Shown: positions 8,188 through 17,302, counted from the stretch's first letter. The stretch: DNA of 64,000 nucleotides from Sphingobacterium sp. R2 (GCF_040760075.1 NZ_CP142884.1:4154001-4218000); one strand, 5' to 3'. A program made the numbers and translations. Notes: generated by a model not told the origin, from the sequence alone.

Positions 8188-8479
8188 CAGTAAAACTAAA
8201 TGCTCAGATGGGAATACCGCATACACTTCGAACGTCGATAAGAATCGTCAGACAAGATGTATCTGAAATGACCTGTCAGCTATGCTGCGAGTGAATCATC
8301 TCTTTATTATCAATTTGTCACATTTTAGCGTGAATTGATTAGCTTAGTCGTACGATTGTAAAAAGAGCACATAGAATCTATTCAAATGAAAATCTAATAA
8401 TATACTTCGAAATACAGGTACGGTCTTTGATCACTATGGAAAACAAACAATGTTGTTTCAAAGCTAAAGAAGTATACTT
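8188..8479. other. Intergenic region upstream of msrAB
   Basis: About 290 bases, AT-rich. The only item of note is a short reading frame at its end (8436-8483, described separately). I find no clear TAnnTTTG box with a -33 partner, nor a terminator for the kinase gene. Confidence 0.4.
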
Positions 8480-8483
8480 ATGA
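8436..8483 (+). CDS. Possible 15-residue upstream peptide overlapping the msrAB start
   Basis: An ATG at 8436 opens a frame reading MENKQCCFKAKEVYL and stops at a TGA that overlaps the msrAB ATG (ATGA at 8480-8483). A stop/start overlap is the classic arrangement for translational coupling, and the Cys-Cys pair is curious next to an oxidative-repair enzyme. A frame this short can easily arise by chance; nothing else supports its translation. Confidence 0.2.
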   Translation: MENKQCCFKAKEVYL

Positions 8484-9583
8484 AACACTTCATCATACTC
8501 CTTACGATAGCCTTTGGTCTATTTCTAATTGTTAAGGTGTGTTTTTCGCAAAAGGGGAATGATTTAAAATCGACAAAACAAAAAACTATGAATACTATAA
8601 ATCAAATAGATCACGTAATTTATTTCGCCGGAGGTTGTTTTTGGGGAACCGAACATTTTTTTCAACAAGTTCGTGGCGTTACCGCAACCGAGGTTGGCTA
8701 TGCCAACGGAAATCTTAAAAACCCTTCTTATACACAAGTGTCCAGTGGAACGACTGGCTTTACTGAAACCGTTAAGGTGAGCTACGATCCTCAAATCGTA
8801 GATCTCAACCTTCTAATCGACCTATTCTTCAAAACGATCGATCCCACTTCACTGAATAAACAGGGTAATGACATCGGTACACAATATCGCACCGGTATAT
8901 ATTATACCAATACAAGTGACGCGATAATGATCAAAGAACGAGTAGCTGCACTGGCAAGTCAGTATTCAAGAAAAATAGTCGTAGAAGTAGAGCCTTTACA
9001 AAATTTTTATGATGCTGAAGCCTACCATCAAAAATATCTGGACAAAAACCCCGGCGGTTACTGCCATATAAGCCCAGATTTATTTGAGCTGGCTCGCAAA
9101 GCAAATGCGCAAAAAGCAATTCAGGAAAACGAAGGATCCTACAAAAAAGCAGATAAAGAGACGCTAAAGAAAGTACTTACCCCGTTACAATATAATGTTA
9201 CACAAAATGCCGCTACTGAACGCGCATTTGACAATGAATATAATGACGAATTTAGAGAAGGTATCTATGTAGATATCACCACGGGAGAACCTTTATTTGT
9301 TTCTACTGATAAATTTGAATCTGGATGTGGATGGCCGAGCTTTTCCAAACCAATCAGTGATAGTGTAATTGACGAACTATCTGACAATTCCTACGGAATG
9401 CGCAGAACAGAGGTACGTAGCAAGACGGGAGATGCACATCTTGGACACGTTTTCGATGATGGTCCGGCTGATAAAGGAGGATTGAGATATTGTATAAACA
9501 GTGCTTCACTCCGATTTATTCCAAAAGATAATATGAAAGAACAAGGTTACGAGAAATATCTGCCACTGCTGGTAAAAAAATAG
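8480..9583 (+). CDS. msrAB: Exported MsrA-MsrB fusion, peptide methionine sulfoxide reductase
   Basis: Repairs oxidised methionine in proteins: the MsrA half reduces S-sulfoxide, the MsrB half R-sulfoxide. The N-terminus (MKHFIILLTIAFGLFLIVKV) is a signal peptide or membrane anchor, placing the enzyme outside the cytoplasm. MsrA: FAGGCFWGTEHF with nucleophile C53. MsrB: TPLQYNVTQNAATERAF, GCGWPSF, and RYCINSASLRFIP with catalytic C338. The MsrB half lacks the two CxxC pairs of zinc-binding MsrB proteins and is of the zinc-free type. At 367 residues it is complete, in A-B order as in other bacterial fusions. A strong hairpin terminator begins at its stop codon. Confidence 0.95.
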   Translation: MKHFIILLTIAFGLFLIVKVCFSQKGNDLKSTKQKTMNTINQIDHVIYFAGGCFWGTEHFFQQVRGVTATEVGYANGNLKNPSYTQVSSGTTGFTETVKVSYDPQIVDLNLLIDLFFKTIDPTSLNKQGNDIGTQYRTGIYYTNTSDAIMIKERVAALASQYSRKIVVEVEPLQNFYDAEAYHQKYLDKNPGGYCHISPDLFELARKANAQKAIQENEGSYKKADKETLKKVLTPLQYNVTQNAATERAFDNEYNDEFREGIYVDITTGEPLFVSTDKFESGCGWPSFSKPISDSVIDELSDNSYGMRRTEVRSKTGDAHLGHVFDDGPADKGGLRYCINSASLRFIPKDNMKEQGYEKYLPLLVKK

Positions 9584-9619
9584 TTTAATAGCGCCTCATA
9601 AAGAGGCACTATTAAACTA
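9581..9619. terminator. Terminator of msrAB, overlapping its stop codon
   Basis: Arms TAGTTTAATAG (9581-9591) and CTATTAAACTA (9609-9619) plus inner GCCTC/GAGGC, with one C-A mismatch and an ATAAA loop. The left arm begins with the msrAB TAG stop. It probably also serves the convergent LuxR-type gene (end at 9647). Confidence 0.8.
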
Positions 9620-9646
9620 TTTTAGAGATCACATTTCCATACATCA

Positions 9647-10402
9647 CTACAATAACCGACTGTTCAGTGCAATGACAAGTGCCTCATTCATATTACTTAC
9701 CCCGAGCTTTTCGAATAATTTCCGCCGGTGAAATTTCACCGTATCGATAGAAACAAAAATTCGTTCGGATGTTTCCTGAATACTGAGTCCACGATGATAA
9801 AAGCGCAATATCTCTATTTCGCGCGCTGTAAGATTTATTTTATTTCGGGATATCCATTTTCCTGTCAACAGATCAAGTTCCCATAGTAAATCAGCATGAA
9901 GTTTTTCGATCACTACATTACCTGAAGAAATATTGGTGGATAAAGAAACGATACAAATGGCTTTCCATATTTTCCCTTCTTCTGTTAAAAAAACAGGCGT
10001 CAACTTGTGATTAATTAAAACCGGTCTATTTGGAGCATGTTGTATTTGAAAATCGTATGATATAACGTATGATTTCCGCTCTTCAAGTGGCAGCTTTTCG
10101 TAAAAGCTAAATCCAGCTTCGTTGATATCAATAAGCATCTGAAAATCATCAGCAGGAACATATTTCTCATAAAAAGCATATCCCATTTCCATCACCTGCT
10201 TAGCGGTCAAACCAGCTAAAAAAAGAGGATTATCAGAAACGTATTCAAAGCTTTTACTTTGATAATCTATCAGGTAAATACTTTGATAGGTGATCCGCGA
10301 AAAAGCTTTTACAAACTCAAGATAGTCATGGGTCTGTAAGATATCCTTTTCTGAAAGACGATCGAGTGTGTTTTTTTTCGAAAATAGCGCATTAAAATCC
10401 AT
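9647..10402 (-). CDS. PAS-like/LuxR-family transcriptional regulator
   Basis: A 251-residue DNA-binding regulator. The C-terminal 60 residues are a LuxR/GerE helix-turn-helix: LTAREIEILRFYHRGLSIQE, then SIDTVKFHRRKLFEKLGVSN. The N-terminal two thirds (for example YQSIYLIDYQSKSFEYVSDNPLFLAGL) look like a PAS sensor fold; no phospho-acceptor receiver domain is present. The start is set at the ATG ending at 10402, because the frame's earlier start (10414) is a TTG. Ligand and targets are unknown. The converging msrAB gene is a neighbour but nothing shows it is a target. Confidence 0.85.
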   Translation of the reverse strand: MDFNALFSKKNTLDRLSEKDILQTHDYLEFVKAFSRITYQSIYLIDYQSKSFEYVSDNPLFLAGLTAKQVMEMGYAFYEKYVPADDFQMLIDINEAGFSFYEKLPLEERKSYVISYDFQIQHAPNRPVLINHKLTPVFLTEEGKIWKAICIVSLSTNISSGNVVIEKLHADLLWELDLLTGKWISRNKINLTAREIEILRFYHRGLSIQETSERIFVSIDTVKFHRRKLFEKLGVSNMNEALVIALNSRLL

Positions 10403-10604
10403 AACAAAGATCAAAAAACGAAGTTAAATAAAACCATAGTCAGTTATACCGTTTATTCAAACAAAGTGCAATATGTTTGGAAAATAAGCTGCTCTATTCA
10501 TGTTTTGCAATCCCAGTCAAAAGACTAAAAAAATCTCCACGGATAATGGAGATTTTAATGGATTACTTGGAAACTAAAGGCGATCATAAAAGATAAGCCA
10601 CATG

Positions 10605-11549
10605 TTATTTACTTACTTCATTCAACAATTGAATATCTTCTGTATCCAATTTGAGCGTTGGAGCAGCAAATAATGTTTCCAATTGGGACGCACTTGTTGC
10701 ACTTACGATTGGTGCCGTGATCAGCGGTTTGGCCAACAACCAAGCTAATGCAACGGTAGCCTGCTTTACGCCATGTTTGTCGGCAATCGAATCTAAGGCT
10801 TTAAGGACAGCTTTTCCCTTATTGTCGAAATACTTCTTTATCCCACCGCCGCGAGTAGTGTTGTCGAAGTCGGCTTCTGTTCGGTATTTACCAGTCAAAA
10901 AACCAGCCGCAAGTGACCAATAGGGAAATACACTTAAACCATACTTTTCAACCAATGGGGCATAATCAGCTTCGAAACCTGATCTTTCAACGAGATTGTA
11001 ATGTGGTTGCAGGGCCACATATTTTGGCAAACCATTCTTCTCGGCAGCATCAAAGCTTTCAATCAATCTTGTTGGCGACAAATTAGAAGCTGCAATATAG
11101 CGAATCTTACCTGCTTTAATTAGTTCATCATAAGCCGATAATGTCTCTTCCACTGGTGTTACCTTATCATCAAAATGCGTGTAGTACAAATCAATATGAT
11201 CTACTCCCAATCGTCTCAACGAATCATCAGCAGATTTTAAAATATGTTTTTTTGAAATATCGTAACCATGCTCCCGAGTTTCTGAGCCAACTTTCGTAGC
11301 AATTACTATTTCCTGTCGATTGCCGCGGCTCTTCAACCATTTACCAATTATTTCCTCGGATTGCCCTCCTATGCCATTTACCCACCACGAATACGTATCC
11401 GCCGTATCAATAAAATTAAATCCTGCACCTGCAAATTGGTCTAAAATCTCAAACGACTGCTTTTCGTCCAACGTCCATCCAAAAACATTTCCGCCAAAAT
11501 TTAGAGGTGCTATCTGCAAATCTGTGTGTTGTATTTCTATCTTTTTCAT
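10605..11549 (-). CDS. Aldo/keto reductase
   Basis: NAD(P)H-dependent reductase of the AKR superfamily, (beta/alpha)8 barrel, cytoplasmic. The catalytic tetrad is complete: D48 and Y53 in FIDTADTYSW, K86 in ATKVG, H125 in LYYTHFDD. The YAJO/AKR11-13-type features IGKWLKSRGNR, SLRRLGVDHIDLYY and AASNLSP are present. 314 residues, full length. The substrate cannot be read from the sequence; such proteins reduce varied aldehydes and sugars. It lies alone in the same direction as the alcohol dehydrogenase gene but is separated from it by a terminator. Confidence 0.9.
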   Translation of the reverse strand: MKKIEIQHTDLQIAPLNFGGNVFGWTLDEKQSFEILDQFAGAGFNFIDTADTYSWWVNGIGGQSEEIIGKWLKSRGNRQEIVIATKVGSETREHGYDISKKHILKSADDSLRRLGVDHIDLYYTHFDDKVTPVEETLSAYDELIKAGKIRYIAASNLSPTRLIESFDAAEKNGLPKYVALQPHYNLVERSGFEADYAPLVEKYGLSVFPYWSLAAGFLTGKYRTEADFDNTTRGGGIKKYFDNKGKAVLKALDSIADKHGVKQATVALAWLLAKPLITAPIVSATSASQLETLFAAPTLKLDTEDIQLLNEVSK

Positions 11550-11692
11550 TTAATTTATGTATTGTTCCATTTAAAAAAAAAACTGGATCACACCGCTGTG
11601 TAGACATTAAAGTTACATTATTAGAAGCGTGCTAGCGCAAACACCTGTCACATAAAATTGTCATAAAACGAATTCAGAAAACGTAATATTGC

Positions 11693-11863
11693 ATGAGCAA
11701 AATAATCGTTCAAAGCATTATAAATAGGATAATTCCGGGAGAAAAATCTAAGGCTCTATGGTTTAAGAACAAATCAAGCGGCGAAGCTCCAATTAATCAT
11801 CTGGATCAATACTGTAGCGGAAAACGAACATTTGCAGGTGAAGGAGTAACGAATGATGGGTAG
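11693..11863 (+). CDS. Possible 56-residue protein, unknown
   Basis: An ATG-to-TAG frame of 57 codons in the otherwise empty 11550-11903 stretch, starting MSKIIVQSIINRIIPGEK and containing a hydrophilic Lys/Gly-rich remainder. A weak -7 box (TAATATTG) sits just before the ATG and a terminator hairpin begins 3 bases after the stop, which is what a real small gene would show. I recognise no family, and there is no codon-level proof of coding. The alternative is non-coding spacer. Confidence 0.3.
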   Translation: MSKIIVQSIINRIIPGEKSKALWFKNKSSGEAPINHLDQYCSGKRTFAGEGVTNDG

Positions 11864-11865
11864 AA

Positions 11866-11898
11866 AAAAGGGTCACCCTATTTCGAGTCGACCCTTTT
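11866..11898. terminator. Terminator, bidirectional, ahead of the alcohol dehydrogenase stop
   Basis: Arms AAAAGGGTC (11866-11874) and GACCCTTTT (11890-11898) with A and T tracts on the two sides. It ends 5 bases before the end of the minus-strand dehydrogenase gene. Confidence 0.75.
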
Positions 11899-11903
11899 AT
11901 ATA

Positions 11904-12959
11904 TTACTTTTCGATGGATGACATATCGATTACAAATCGATATTTAACATCACTGTCCAATACCCTTTGGTAAGCCTCATTGACATAATCAATATTGATC
12001 ATTTCTGTCTCAGGCAGAATATTGTGCGCTGCACAAAAATCAAGCATATCCTGAGTTTCTTGTATTCCTCCAATACTGGACGCCGTTAGGACCTTATTCC
12101 CCCCCATAATGGACCGGCCATTAATCTCCATCGGAGCAGCTGGAATTCCGACACAAATGTAAACCCCTTTTGTTTTTAACAGTGCTAAATAGAGGTTGTA
12201 ATCATGGGGAGCCGATACTGTATCAATAATGAAATCAAAATACGATGAAAACTCGTCAATCTCATTAGACTCATGCGTATTTAAAAACTTATGCGCGCCA
12301 AGCAAAGCCGCATCGTCTTTTTTACGTGGCGAATGACTAATCATGGTAACTTCTGCCCCCATCGCTACCGCAATTTTAACAGCCATATGCCCTAATCCAC
12401 CTAGCCCCAATACACCAACTTTATGACCTTTGCTGACATTCCATCTTTTTAATGGAGAATACGTTGTAATCCCAGCGCAAAGCAGTGGGGCAACCTTTTT
12501 AATATCCAATGATTCTGGCACATGAAGCACAAAATTTGCGTCCGCTACGATATTATTGCTGTAGCCGCCAAAGGTATAGCTGTGATCATGCATCACATCT
12601 TTGCTATTATAGGTCCAGACGGTCTTCTTTTCAGAACAGAACTGCTGTTGATCTGCTTTACAGTTTTCGCAAGTACCGCACGAGGCAACCATACAGCCGA
12701 CACCTGCAAGATCACCTTTCTTAAATTTTGTCACGTCAGCACCAACTGCACTAATGCGGCCTACAATCTCATGCCCTGGTACAATCGGGTAGTGTGTACC
12801 ACCCCACTCATCATGTACTTGATGAATATCTGAATGACAGATGCCACTATACAAGATATCTATTAATACATCGTTTGCACCCAGCTCTCTTCTTTCAAAT
12901 TCCCAGTATTCAAGTGGAGAATTACTGTCTTTTGCCGCATAACCTTTCGATTTAATCAT
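11904..12959 (-). CDS. NAD(P)-dependent zinc alcohol dehydrogenase (cinnamyl-alcohol/YahK type)
   Basis: Medium-chain dehydrogenase/reductase that interconverts alcohols and aldehydes. Catalytic zinc ligands are C41 (SGICHSD), H63 (PGHE) and C161 (LLCAGITTYSPL). The structural zinc loop has Cys 94, 97, 100 and 108 (CGTCENC...C). The Rossmann motif GLGGLG is at 185-190. The C-terminal block VKYRFVIDM is typical of the YahK/CAD branch, whose members prefer NADPH and reduce broad aldehydes. I use the ATG ending at 12959 (351 residues); the frame extends 8 codons further upstream (MWSIKKDN) without family similarity. Its own terminator lies downstream. Confidence 0.93.
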   Translation of the reverse strand: MIKSKGYAAKDSNSPLEYWEFERRELGANDVLIDILYSGICHSDIHQVHDEWGGTHYPIVPGHEIVGRISAVGADVTKFKKGDLAGVGCMVASCGTCENCKADQQQFCSEKKTVWTYNSKDVMHDHSYTFGGYSNNIVADANFVLHVPESLDIKKVAPLLCAGITTYSPLKRWNVSKGHKVGVLGLGGLGHMAVKIAVAMGAEVTMISHSPRKKDDAALLGAHKFLNTHESNEIDEFSSYFDFIIDTVSAPHDYNLYLALLKTKGVYICVGIPAAPMEINGRSIMGGNKVLTASSIGGIQETQDMLDFCAAHNILPETEMINIDYVNEAYQRVLDSDVKYRFVIDMSSIEK

Positions 12960-13128
12960 ATTATCTTTTTTTATAGACCACATTTGGATACGAAAATGAC
13001 TTCTATCCTCATTTTAACTTGTGTAAAGTTAATAGGTATTGTTGATGAATGAAGAAGTCGAATCGGAATATTGACATTCGACAAACAAAAAAGCAAGTTT
13101 CAACATATAGATTATGCATAGTACAGTG

Positions 13129-13136
13129 TATATTTG
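13129..13136 (+). promoter_or_regulatory. -7 box for the YceI gene
   Basis: TATATTTG, full match to TAnnTTTG, 20 bases before the ATG at 13157. No good -33 box is seen. Confidence 0.5.
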
Positions 13137-13156
13137 AGTACATATAAATCATTCCA

Positions 13157-13723
13157 ATGAAAAGAATCAATTTAACGCTGGCTCTTCTTTGCTTTACAGC
13201 GATGGCTTTTGCACAAAAAATCAATTATAAGGTGAATACCGAATCCTCGAAAATCAAATGGAGCGCCAAAAAGGTCGTCGGTGGACATGTAGGCGTTATA
13301 AATCTACAAGATGGTAGTATACAGACCGATAAAGGAAAAATCATAGCCGGTAGCTTTACAATAGATATGAATTCCATGGCGTGTACTGATGCGCCCAAAT
13401 TGACGGAGCATTTAAAAAATGAAGATTTTTTTAATGTCCCGAGCTATCCCACCGCGAAATTTGTCATCAGTAAAGTTGACAACAGCAAAGCAAACCCAAT
13501 CATAACAGGTAATCTTACAATAAAGAATAAAACAAAATCAATATCATTTCCTGCGAAAGTCACCACTTCGGTAGATGGTCTAGCTGCAGAAGCTGTCGGC
13601 ATAAAAGTCAATCGTTTGGATTTTGATATACAGTATCGTTCTGCGAGTTTCTTCTCTGACTTAGGCAACCGCGCTATAAACGATGAGTTCACATTGGATA
13701 TACAGATAAAGGGAACAAAATAG
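13157..13723 (+). CDS. Secreted YceI family protein
   Basis: A 188-residue periplasmic lipocalin-like protein. Known YceI proteins bind polyisoprenoids in a beta-barrel cavity; the physiological role is poorly defined. There is a clear signal peptide MKRINLTLALLCFTAMAFAQ. The family pattern follows: SKIKWSAKKVVGGHVGVI, GSFTIDMNSMACTD, HLKNEDFFNVPSYPTAKF and a C-terminal NDEFTLDIQIKG. Full length. It stands alone, with a -7 box upstream and no obvious partner. Confidence 0.93.
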   Translation: MKRINLTLALLCFTAMAFAQKINYKVNTESSKIKWSAKKVVGGHVGVINLQDGSIQTDKGKIIAGSFTIDMNSMACTDAPKLTEHLKNEDFFNVPSYPTAKFVISKVDNSKANPIITGNLTIKNKTKSISFPAKVTTSVDGLAAEAVGIKVNRLDFDIQYRSASFFSDLGNRAINDEFTLDIQIKGTK

Positions 13724-13899
13724 CTCATGCATTGGAGCGAATCAATAAACTACTGCTAATAAGACTCTTTCCAGTCTCCAAGTGTACTAAAATTTGATTG
13801 TTAATATTTTTCAACTGTATGTAACGTGAATTCTATTAAATTAGATTTGTTTCAAATTACACATAACATACCTGAAAATTAACGAAAGTGAAGTTTTAG

Positions 13900-13928
13900 A
13901 TTTATCTTTAAAATTCCTAAAGATAAAT
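13900..13928. repeat. Inverted repeat in the leader of the unknown gene at 13943
   Basis: Arms ATTTATCTTTA and TAAAGATAAAT (11 bp, perfect) with a 7-base loop, ending 14 bases before the ATG. Could be an operator or an mRNA hairpin. The Shine-Dalgarno-like AGAGGA between it and the ATG is unusual for this genome. Confidence 0.6.
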
Positions 13929-13942
13929 TATACAGAGGATTT

Positions 13943-14527
13943 ATGGAGAAAATAAAAACTTTTCAACAGCACGAGCTTAATAGAATTAGAAAAAATTGGA
14001 GTAATAGTGGCCTTGCATTTGAGAAGTTAGGAAGATCTTCTAATATATCGGATTACTCCGACCGAGAGATCAATGAGATGTTGTTAGGGATATATAAAGA
14101 CAGTAAACATCTTATGGTTGATGAAGGGTATTTTATTGATGTTTCAAAGGTACAGAAAGCCAGTTGCACTTTAGTGGATGTCTCCTACGCTAGACGCATT
14201 AAACCAGACCCCAAAAGTGACCTTAAACTTCAGGACATCCGTAATTTCTATATTGAGGATTATTTTGTCGAAACAAAAGAAATATTTTCTGGTAAACATA
14301 AACACAAGATAACCGGTTATTTGAAAAAAATCGGTGGTATCAGCTTGGGGAAAGGTCAATACAATAAATTGTATTCTATTCCGAATGATTTTAAAACCTT
14401 TTTCGGTAACGCGCCCGCAGATTTATTCTACCCCATACAACGCTATGTAAATGGACTATTCTTTGACGACGATTATAGAATTTCAGATTTTGAAGTCATC
14501 AGCAATATTTCTATGAGTAAGATATGA
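13943..14527 (+). CDS. Protein of unknown function, 194 residues
   Basis: I do not recognise this protein. It is cytoplasmic by appearance (no signal peptide or membrane segment), charged, and rich in Lys, Asp, Ile and Phe. The N-terminal part (QQHELNRIRKNWSNSGLAFEKLG) looks helical, the central part (SKVQKASCTLVDVSYARRIKP; YIEDYFVETKEIF) beta-rich, and there is a basic KHKHKITGYLKKIGG stretch. The region seems richer in A/T than neighbouring genes, and its start is preceded by a Shine-Dalgarno-like AGAGGA and an inverted repeat, both uncommon here, so recent acquisition is possible. It is converging on the metallophosphoesterase gene with 50 bp between. Confidence 0.7.
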   Translation: MEKIKTFQQHELNRIRKNWSNSGLAFEKLGRSSNISDYSDREINEMLLGIYKDSKHLMVDEGYFIDVSKVQKASCTLVDVSYARRIKPDPKSDLKLQDIRNFYIEDYFVETKEIFSGKHKHKITGYLKKIGGISLGKGQYNKLYSIPNDFKTFFGNAPADLFYPIQRYVNGLFFDDDYRISDFEVISNISMSKI

Positions 14528-14577
14528 GCCAATTAGAACGTATAAATTATTCGAGTTTTTTTGACTGTTTCTTGCGT

Positions 14578-15759
14578 CTAATCAATTTTCCTCAAAGTAA
14601 CAACAGTGATTTCAGGCCATACTCCTATTCGCCCTCGTAAACCGTGAAAGCCAAATCCACGATTGACGTAAAGATATTTTCCATGTTTTTGATACAGCCC
14701 TGCCCATTGTTTGTAAAAATATTGAATTGGGCTCCATTTAAATCCAAATAATTCGATCCCAAACTGCATACCATGTGTATGACCAGCGAGGGTTAAATGT
14801 ACATGCTGATCGTGACCCAAGGTAACATGATCCCAATGGGAAGGATCATGAGACATCAAAATTTTGAAAGTATCCTTGTTCAAACCAATGGTAGCCTTAG
14901 TAAGATCGCCATACTGATGGAATCCACCTTTGCCCCAATTTTCAACACCGATTAAAGAAATACGATCTCCTTGCTTTTCAATTGCTATTGATTCATTCAG
15001 TAATAATTTAAATCCCATTTCATGGTGAATATCCTTAAGTCTATTCAGGTTTGCGATTTTTGATTCGACACTATCCCATGGCACATAATCCCCATAATCG
15101 TGATTTCCAAGAACTGAAAACTTGCCGAACGGAGCTTGCAAGCGATTAAATTCTGAAACCCATGGCTCCATTTCAGAAGCCCTATTATTGACCAAATCGC
15201 CAGTAAATAATACAAGATCACTGTTCTGCGCATTTGCTAAATCAATACCTTTACGCACTCTTCTCCTATCAGATAAACTCCCAGAATGGATATCTGACAG
15301 TTGCGTAATTTTAAAGCCGTTAAACGCCTCGGGGAGATCTGGAAAACTCACAACTTCTTCTCGTACTCTATAAAAATAACGACCTCTCGTTAGCCCGAAA
15401 AAAATAATCAGTAGCATAAGTACCGAAATGAGTAGGACAATCTCGCTCAAAAGAATACTACGCGGCGGATAAGAGCGGAAAATGCGCGTAAGATCTTCGA
15501 GGAGTAAAAATGGAATAGCGATCAATTTGGGTATCAAAACAATCAAAAATGCCGTAACCAAACTGGTCGCTGACCGCTGGATTTCATGACCTGCCTTCCG
15601 CAAGAAAAATAAAGCGAAAACTCCCAGAAGCAACAATAAATCCAAACACCAATATATACTCTGAAAAACTGAACTTTTAGCAACGGTAATGAAAGCCTGA
15701 AAAAAATAGAAATCCCCTAAAATAAATAGGAATAAAATGAATAGAAGTCTTTTTGCCAT
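14578..15759 (-). CDS. Membrane-anchored metallophosphoesterase (YkuE-like)
   Basis: Calcineurin-like phosphoesterase with two metal ions. Residues 1-125 contain about four hydrophobic segments, anchoring the enzyme in the cytoplasmic membrane. The catalytic part shows LSDIHSG (DxH), FTGDLVNN (GDxxx), LGNHDYGDY (GNHD), MSHDPSHWD and the terminal AGHTHGMQFG. 393 residues, complete. YkuE-like members in other bacteria act on phospholipid or UDP-sugar substrates; the substrate here is not evident. Nothing in the immediate context gives a pathway. Confidence 0.9.
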   Translation of the reverse strand: MAKRLLFILFLFILGDFYFFQAFITVAKSSVFQSIYWCLDLLLLLGVFALFFLRKAGHEIQRSATSLVTAFLIVLIPKLIAIPFLLLEDLTRIFRSYPPRSILLSEIVLLISVLMLLIIFFGLTRGRYFYRVREEVVSFPDLPEAFNGFKITQLSDIHSGSLSDRRRVRKGIDLANAQNSDLVLFTGDLVNNRASEMEPWVSEFNRLQAPFGKFSVLGNHDYGDYVPWDSVESKIANLNRLKDIHHEMGFKLLLNESIAIEKQGDRISLIGVENWGKGGFHQYGDLTKATIGLNKDTFKILMSHDPSHWDHVTLGHDQHVHLTLAGHTHGMQFGIELFGFKWSPIQYFYKQWAGLYQKHGKYLYVNRGFGFHGLRGRIGVWPEITVVTLRKID

Positions 15760-15952
15760 GTGGTACCAAATACATGTGTTAAACTGCTAATGATATGCCA
15801 AAAGATATATCGTTGGATCGCTAGAAGCTTACTTCCGAAATACTGATGTGCTCGTGACAATTGGCTCTATTTCAACCCTATTTGATAGTGAAATTTCCTA
15901 ACATTTATTCAAAACATGACATAATGTCCTAAAGGTGTTTTTAAATTGATAA

Positions 15953-17158
15953 TTATTTCAATATACCGACCTTTTGCATACATGCTCTCATTTTCGTATA
16001 AGTCCGCTCAATATCGTCATCTAAACCAATAGAGAATCTGATCAATCCATCTGAAATTCCCATTGTTAAACGTTCCTGCTCAGGAATTTCGGATGAGGTC
16101 GAACGGCCCGAGCAGGAAAATAATGTCTTGTAAAAACCTAAACTTACAGCAAGATATCCTAAATTTTCAGACTGCATCATCTCCATCAAATCATTAGCTC
16201 TTTCAGTCGTTTCAACGTCCACGGTCATTAAACCGCCAAATCCATACGCTTCATGCATTATGCTCTTCATTAACTCGTGGTTGGGATGAGATACCAGTCC
16301 TGGGTAAGAAACCTTTAATCCATCTTGCTCAAATCGCTCAGCTAAATAAAGCGCGTTATAGCTATGCTGTTTCATCCGTATATGAAGCGTGCGTAGATTC
16401 TTCAGTATACTCGCCGAGCGTAAGCTGTCCATTGTTGGTCCCAGCAACATACAAGCTCCACTATTGACGTTTTTAGTTTCGTCGATAAATTCCTGGCTTG
16501 CACAATATACACCACCAAGACTATCGCTGCTACCGTTGATAAACTTTGTTAAGCTATGAATCACGATATCTGCGCCCAAGCGTATCGGTGAAATTGACAA
16601 AGGAGAAAAGGTGTTGTCAACAATCAGTTTTAGTTTATACTTTTTACATAGCGTCGATAACCTCCTCAGATCCGCCACTCGCAACAACGGATTGCTCACA
16701 CTTTCACAGTACAAAATTTTTGTATTGGGTCTTATCGAATTTTCTAATGCTTCAAAATCATCAATATCCAAGAATGTCGTCTCGATTTGGAAAGGTGGGA
16801 GAAAATTTTTGAGTAAAGCGTACGTTCCCCCATAGATTGTCCTGCTTGAAATAATATGGTCTCCGCTTTTACAGAGCTGTAAGAGAACCGTAGTTATGGC
16901 TCCCATCCCAGAAGATGTCACATTAGCCGCAGCGGTATCTTCCATTTTTGCTAATGCCTTCGCTAAGTGTACATTCATTGGAGAGGAATGTCTTGAATAA
17001 AGATAACAACCTTCTCCATTTCCTTCGAATGTATCTAACATCATTTTAGCGGAAAGAAAGGTATAGGTGGAACTGTCCGATATTGACGGATTTACACCTC
17101 CAAACTCACCAAAATATTGCAAATCTTGAATTTCATTTGCTGCATTAAAATCTTCCAT
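15953..17158 (-). CDS. Trans-sulfuration-type PLP lyase (methionine/cystathionine gamma-lyase family)
   Basis: Fold-type I PLP enzyme of the Cys/Met metabolism family, which cleaves or exchanges sulfur amino acids. PLP lysine K205 lies in HSLTKF, the PLP-binding Asp is D181 (LIVDNTFSPL), and phosphate-binding Y54/R56 lie in YLYSRHSSP. SSGMGAITT and IYGGTYALL are family blocks. True methionine gamma-lyases have Cys in the second position of the YGCT motif; here it is YGGT, as in cystathionine gamma-lyase, so substrate choice is open. 401 residues, full length. It is divergent from an Lrp/AsnC regulator gene 144 bp away, which probably controls it in response to an amino acid. Confidence 0.88.
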   Translation of the reverse strand: MEDFNAANEIQDLQYFGEFGGVNPSISDSSTYTFLSAKMMLDTFEGNGEGCYLYSRHSSPMNVHLAKALAKMEDTAAANVTSSGMGAITTVLLQLCKSGDHIISSRTIYGGTYALLKNFLPPFQIETTFLDIDDFEALENSIRPNTKILYCESVSNPLLRVADLRRLSTLCKKYKLKLIVDNTFSPLSISPIRLGADIVIHSLTKFINGSSDSLGGVYCASQEFIDETKNVNSGACMLLGPTMDSLRSASILKNLRTLHIRMKQHSYNALYLAERFEQDGLKVSYPGLVSHPNHELMKSIMHEAYGFGGLMTVDVETTERANDLMEMMQSENLGYLAVSLGFYKTLFSCSGRSTSSEIPEQERLTMGISDGLIRFSIGLDDDIERTYTKMRACMQKVGILK

Positions 17159-17302
17159 GTTTTTATCTTTAAAATTGGGGAATTTTAAATTAGATTACAA
17201 TAAATTATAGCTATATTAGAGTATAATTCTACTATACAAAAAATATTTAGTAAAAAAATCTATTTGATTTAAGAAAACATCCATTAAACCAAAAATAAAT
17301 CT

